Shown here piece after piece: positions 6,636-7,364 of a stretch of 7,364 bases of DNA. The notes under the pieces are model-generated. The model made no database searches. It was not told where the DNA came from and saw only the letters and a program-made list of their open reading frames with translations. The stretch's first letter is position 1, and the number at the start of each line of letters is the position of its first letter. The stretch comes from an uncultured Gemmiger sp. (GTDB taxonomy: Bacteria > Bacillota > Clostridia > Oscillospirales > Ruminococcaceae). A program made the position numbers and the translations under genes. Location: assembly GCA_944382805.1 (NCBI GenBank), contig CALWNS010000019.1:1-7364 (forward strand), written 5' to 3'.

Positions 6636-6676
6636 GTTTTGCACAATCTGTTTGTTTTGCGGCAAAATTTGCAAAT
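6616..6676. promoter_or_regulatory. Small palindromes around the promoter, candidate operators
   Basis: Three perfect palindromes cluster here: TTTGT-GA-ACAAA (6616-6627) between the -10 and -35 boxes, TTTTGC-G-GCAAAA (6655-6667), and ATTTGCAAAT (6667-6676) just upstream. A related half-site, TTTTGCACAA, lies at 6637-6646. Recurrence of TTTTGC/TTTGCA-type half-sites upstream of a carbohydrate operon suggests a regulator binding region, but no regulator gene is present in the window and AT-rich DNA yields such palindromes by chance more easily. Confidence 0.4.
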
Positions 6677-6757
6677 CGAGGGTAAATCCACGAAAATTCT
6701 TTGTGCAGACCCCACAGAAGCCGCCCGGCGGTTCTTGTGCAACCTGCCCGCAGGTAC

Positions 6758-6784
6758 AAAAAAAGCCCCCGCCGGGGCGGGGGC
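6758..6784 (-). terminator. Rho-independent terminator upstream of the operon
   Basis: On the minus strand a perfect 9-bp stem, GCCCCCGCC (6765-6773) against GGCGGGGGC (6776-6784), is followed directly by seven T (complement of A at 6758-6764). It would end transcription arriving from the TSUP-type gene to the right, about 380 bp past its stop codon, and so separates that gene from the GH3 operon. Confidence 0.88.
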
Positions 6785-6789
6785 AGATT

Positions 6790-6842
6790 GCCTCCCTTGT
6801 TAAAGGGAGGTGGCCGATCCGCAGGCGAGGCCGGAGGGATTG
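6790..6842 (-). repeat. CAATCCC-type double-hairpin intergenic repeat, copy A
   Basis: Read on the minus strand this 53-bp unit begins CAATCCC, passes a GC-rich middle flanked by GGCC boxes, and ends in a perfect 8-bp hairpin, CCTCCCTT (6791-6798) with AAGGGAGG (6803-6810). A similar 54-bp unit in the opposite orientation lies at 7044-7097. The layout resembles extragenic repeats common in gut Firmicutes; function unknown. Confidence 0.65.
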
Positions 6843-6898
6843 TTTTGCCTTCAACTGCTGTTTTAAGGAAATAAGGCGGCGTTTCTCCCTTGCCCATT

Positions 6899-6998
6899 GC
6901 CCGCGTTCGCGGGCGGTGATTAAGGAAACAACGCTGCGCGTTGCTAGCCCGCATCGCGCTGGCGCGCGATCTCGCGGCATGGCCGCTCAGGCGGGCTA
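6899..6998. repeat. Cluster of perfect hairpins including a three-way-junction palindrome
   Basis: Consecutive perfect stems are GCCCGCG/CGCGGGC (6899-6905, 6908-6914), CAACGC/GCGTTG (6929-6934, 6938-6943), and an outer stem TAGCCCGC/GCGGGCTA (6945-6952, 6991-6998). The outer stem encloses ATCGCGC/GCGCGAT (6953-6959, 6964-6970) and GCGGC/GCCGC (6974-6978, 6982-6986). The last three stems make a compact three-way junction of 54 bases. It has no tRNA features (no CCA end, no T-loop consensus). Whether it acts as RNA or as a DNA cruciform cannot be told. Confidence 0.6.
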
Positions 6999-7061
6999 CC
7001 CCCAGTCTGCGCAGGCTTCCGGAAACGGCATTCTACCGGCAAGCAATCCCCCAGTCTGCGC
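6999..7061 (+). repeat. 14-bp direct repeat CCCCCAGTCTGCGC
   Basis: CCCCCAGTCTGCGC occurs at 6999-7012 and again at 7048-7061, 49 bp apart. The second copy is part of repeat copy B; the first may be a truncated remnant of the same element. Confidence 0.6.
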
Positions 7062-7097
7062 CTAACGGCGCAGCCAGCCCCCTTTGACAAGGGGGCC
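7044..7097 (+). repeat. CAATCCC-type double-hairpin intergenic repeat, copy B
   Basis: The unit begins CAATCCC and has two perfect hairpins: CTGCGCC/GGCGCAG (7056-7062, 7067-7073, loop TAAC) and CCCCCTT/AAGGGGG (7078-7084, 7089-7095, loop TGAC). Order and spacing match copy A in inverted orientation. Neither hairpin is followed by a T-run, so they do not look like terminators. Confidence 0.65.
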
Positions 7098-7110
7098 TAT
7101 GATGGCCTGC

Positions 7111-7159
7111 GCGGTACCCTTGGTTCGTAGGGCGGGCGTTCACGCCCGCCGCACCTTGG
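7111..7159 (+). repeat. GTAGGG-headed palindromic repeat, copy 3
   Basis: Contains a 42-bp unit with CCTTGG at both ends (7118-7123, 7154-7159), GTAGGG (7127-7132) and the stem GGCGGGCG/CGCCCGCC (7131-7138, 7143-7150, loop TTCA). It matches 32-73 at 38 of 42 positions. Its first 22 bases match 184-205 at 21 of 22, and 7127-7155 is an exact inverted match to 120-148. It ends 8 bp before the stop codon of the TSUP-type gene. Confidence 0.8.
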
Positions 7160-7167
7160 CATAAGCG

Positions 7168-7364
7168 TCAGACCACGCCCAGGTAATGCACCGTGTTATA
7201 GATGCTGATCAGGATGATGACGCCCATCAGGGCCAAAAACAGCTTGTCCACCGCGTTCGAATCCATCTTTTTGTTGATGGCGCGGCCCGCGATGCCGCCG
7301 CCGATGCCGCCGGCCACCATCAGCGCCAGCGAGAGCGGCGTGAACTCCGGCACGCTGGCCGTGA
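7168..7364 (-). CDS. TSUP (TauE/SafE-type) membrane transporter, C-terminal fragment
   Basis: Only the last 65 codons or so are in the window; the frame is open to the right edge, so the gene continues beyond 7364. The in-frame GTG at 7351-7353 is likely internal, since the preceding codons (T-A-S) are open and no ribosome binding site is visible. The fragment has a hydrophobic helix with glycine repeats (LALMVAGGIGGGIAGRAINK), a short basic-polar loop, and a last helix (LFLALMGVIILISIYNTV). This glycine-rich penultimate helix, the R-x-INKK loop and the final hydrophobic helix match the C-terminal end of sulfite exporter TauE/SafE-type proteins, which move small anions such as sulfonates or sulfite. 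The substrate cannot be inferred from a fragment. Transcription probably ends at 6758-6784, so it is not part of the GH3 operon. Confidence 0.7.
   Translation of the reverse strand, partial: TASVPEFTPLSLALMVAGGIGGGIAGRAINKKMDSNAVDKLFLALMGVIILISIYNTVHYLGVV

Noticed and set aside
6524..6742. N-terminal extension of the membrane GH3 to an ATG at 6742
   Set aside because: The extra 73 residues are Cys/Lys/Arg-rich without domain features, cross the probable promoter, and lack a ribosome binding site, whereas the ATG at 6523 has TAGGAGG at good spacing.
6945..6998. Possible tRNA from the cloverleaf-like folding
   Set aside because: Only 54 bases with three stems, no CCA end, no T-loop or anticodon-loop consensus.
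6565..7065. Short open frames on both strands in the intergenic region (for example 6565-7065 plus, 6595-6954 and 6606-6980 minus)
   Set aside because: They run through the terminator and palindromic repeats, have no ribosome binding sites, and their products look like translated repeats.

Overview
The window looks like chromosomal DNA from a GC-rich gut Firmicute of the Oscillospiraceae/Ruminococcaceae type (Faecalibacterium, Gemmiger or Subdoligranulum-like). The grounds are strong AGGAGG ribosome binding sites, strong G/C preference at third codon positions, GH3 enzymes of the type common in these genera, and intergenic DNA packed with short GC-rich palindromic repeats. This placement is inferred from style and not from any search.

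All genes lie on the minus strand, so transcription runs from high to low coordinates. At the right edge (7168-7364) is the C-terminal end of a TSUP (TauE/SafE-type) membrane transporter. Next comes about 640 bp without a gene (6524-7167). It holds two kinds of palindromic repeat, a three-way-junction palindrome, a strong intrinsic terminator (6758-6784) and an AT-rich promoter island with small palindromes (about 6605-6676).

A three-gene operon follows. Gene 1 (3578-6523) is a 981-residue GH3 glycosidase with reversed domain order: the alpha/beta-sandwich and FnIII domains come first and the TIM barrel last. It has two N-terminal and one C-terminal transmembrane helices, which place the enzyme outside the membrane. 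Gene 2 (1026-3461) is an 811-residue GH3 beta-glucosidase in the usual domain order. It has no signal peptide, so it is probably cytoplasmic, and it carries a C-terminal extension. Between the two is a long hairpin followed by a T-run on the transcribed strand, probably a partial terminator that sets expression of the downstream genes. Gene 3 (462-1022) is a GtrA-family four-helix membrane protein. It starts at TTG three bases after gene 2 stops, with its Shine-Dalgarno inside the last codons of gene 2. A 14-bp terminator (397-433) closes the operon.

The left end (1-396) is non-coding and again full of GTAGGG-headed palindromic repeats. One of them has a 29-nt exact inverted counterpart near 7127-7155, so members of the same repeat family bracket the operon.

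Working model (inference): the surface GH3 trims a beta-glycoside outside the cell, the cytosolic GH3 finishes imported oligosaccharides or glycosides, and the GtrA protein moves or helps transfer a lipid-linked sugar across the membrane. No sugar transporter or regulator gene is visible in the window, so the substrate cannot be named.
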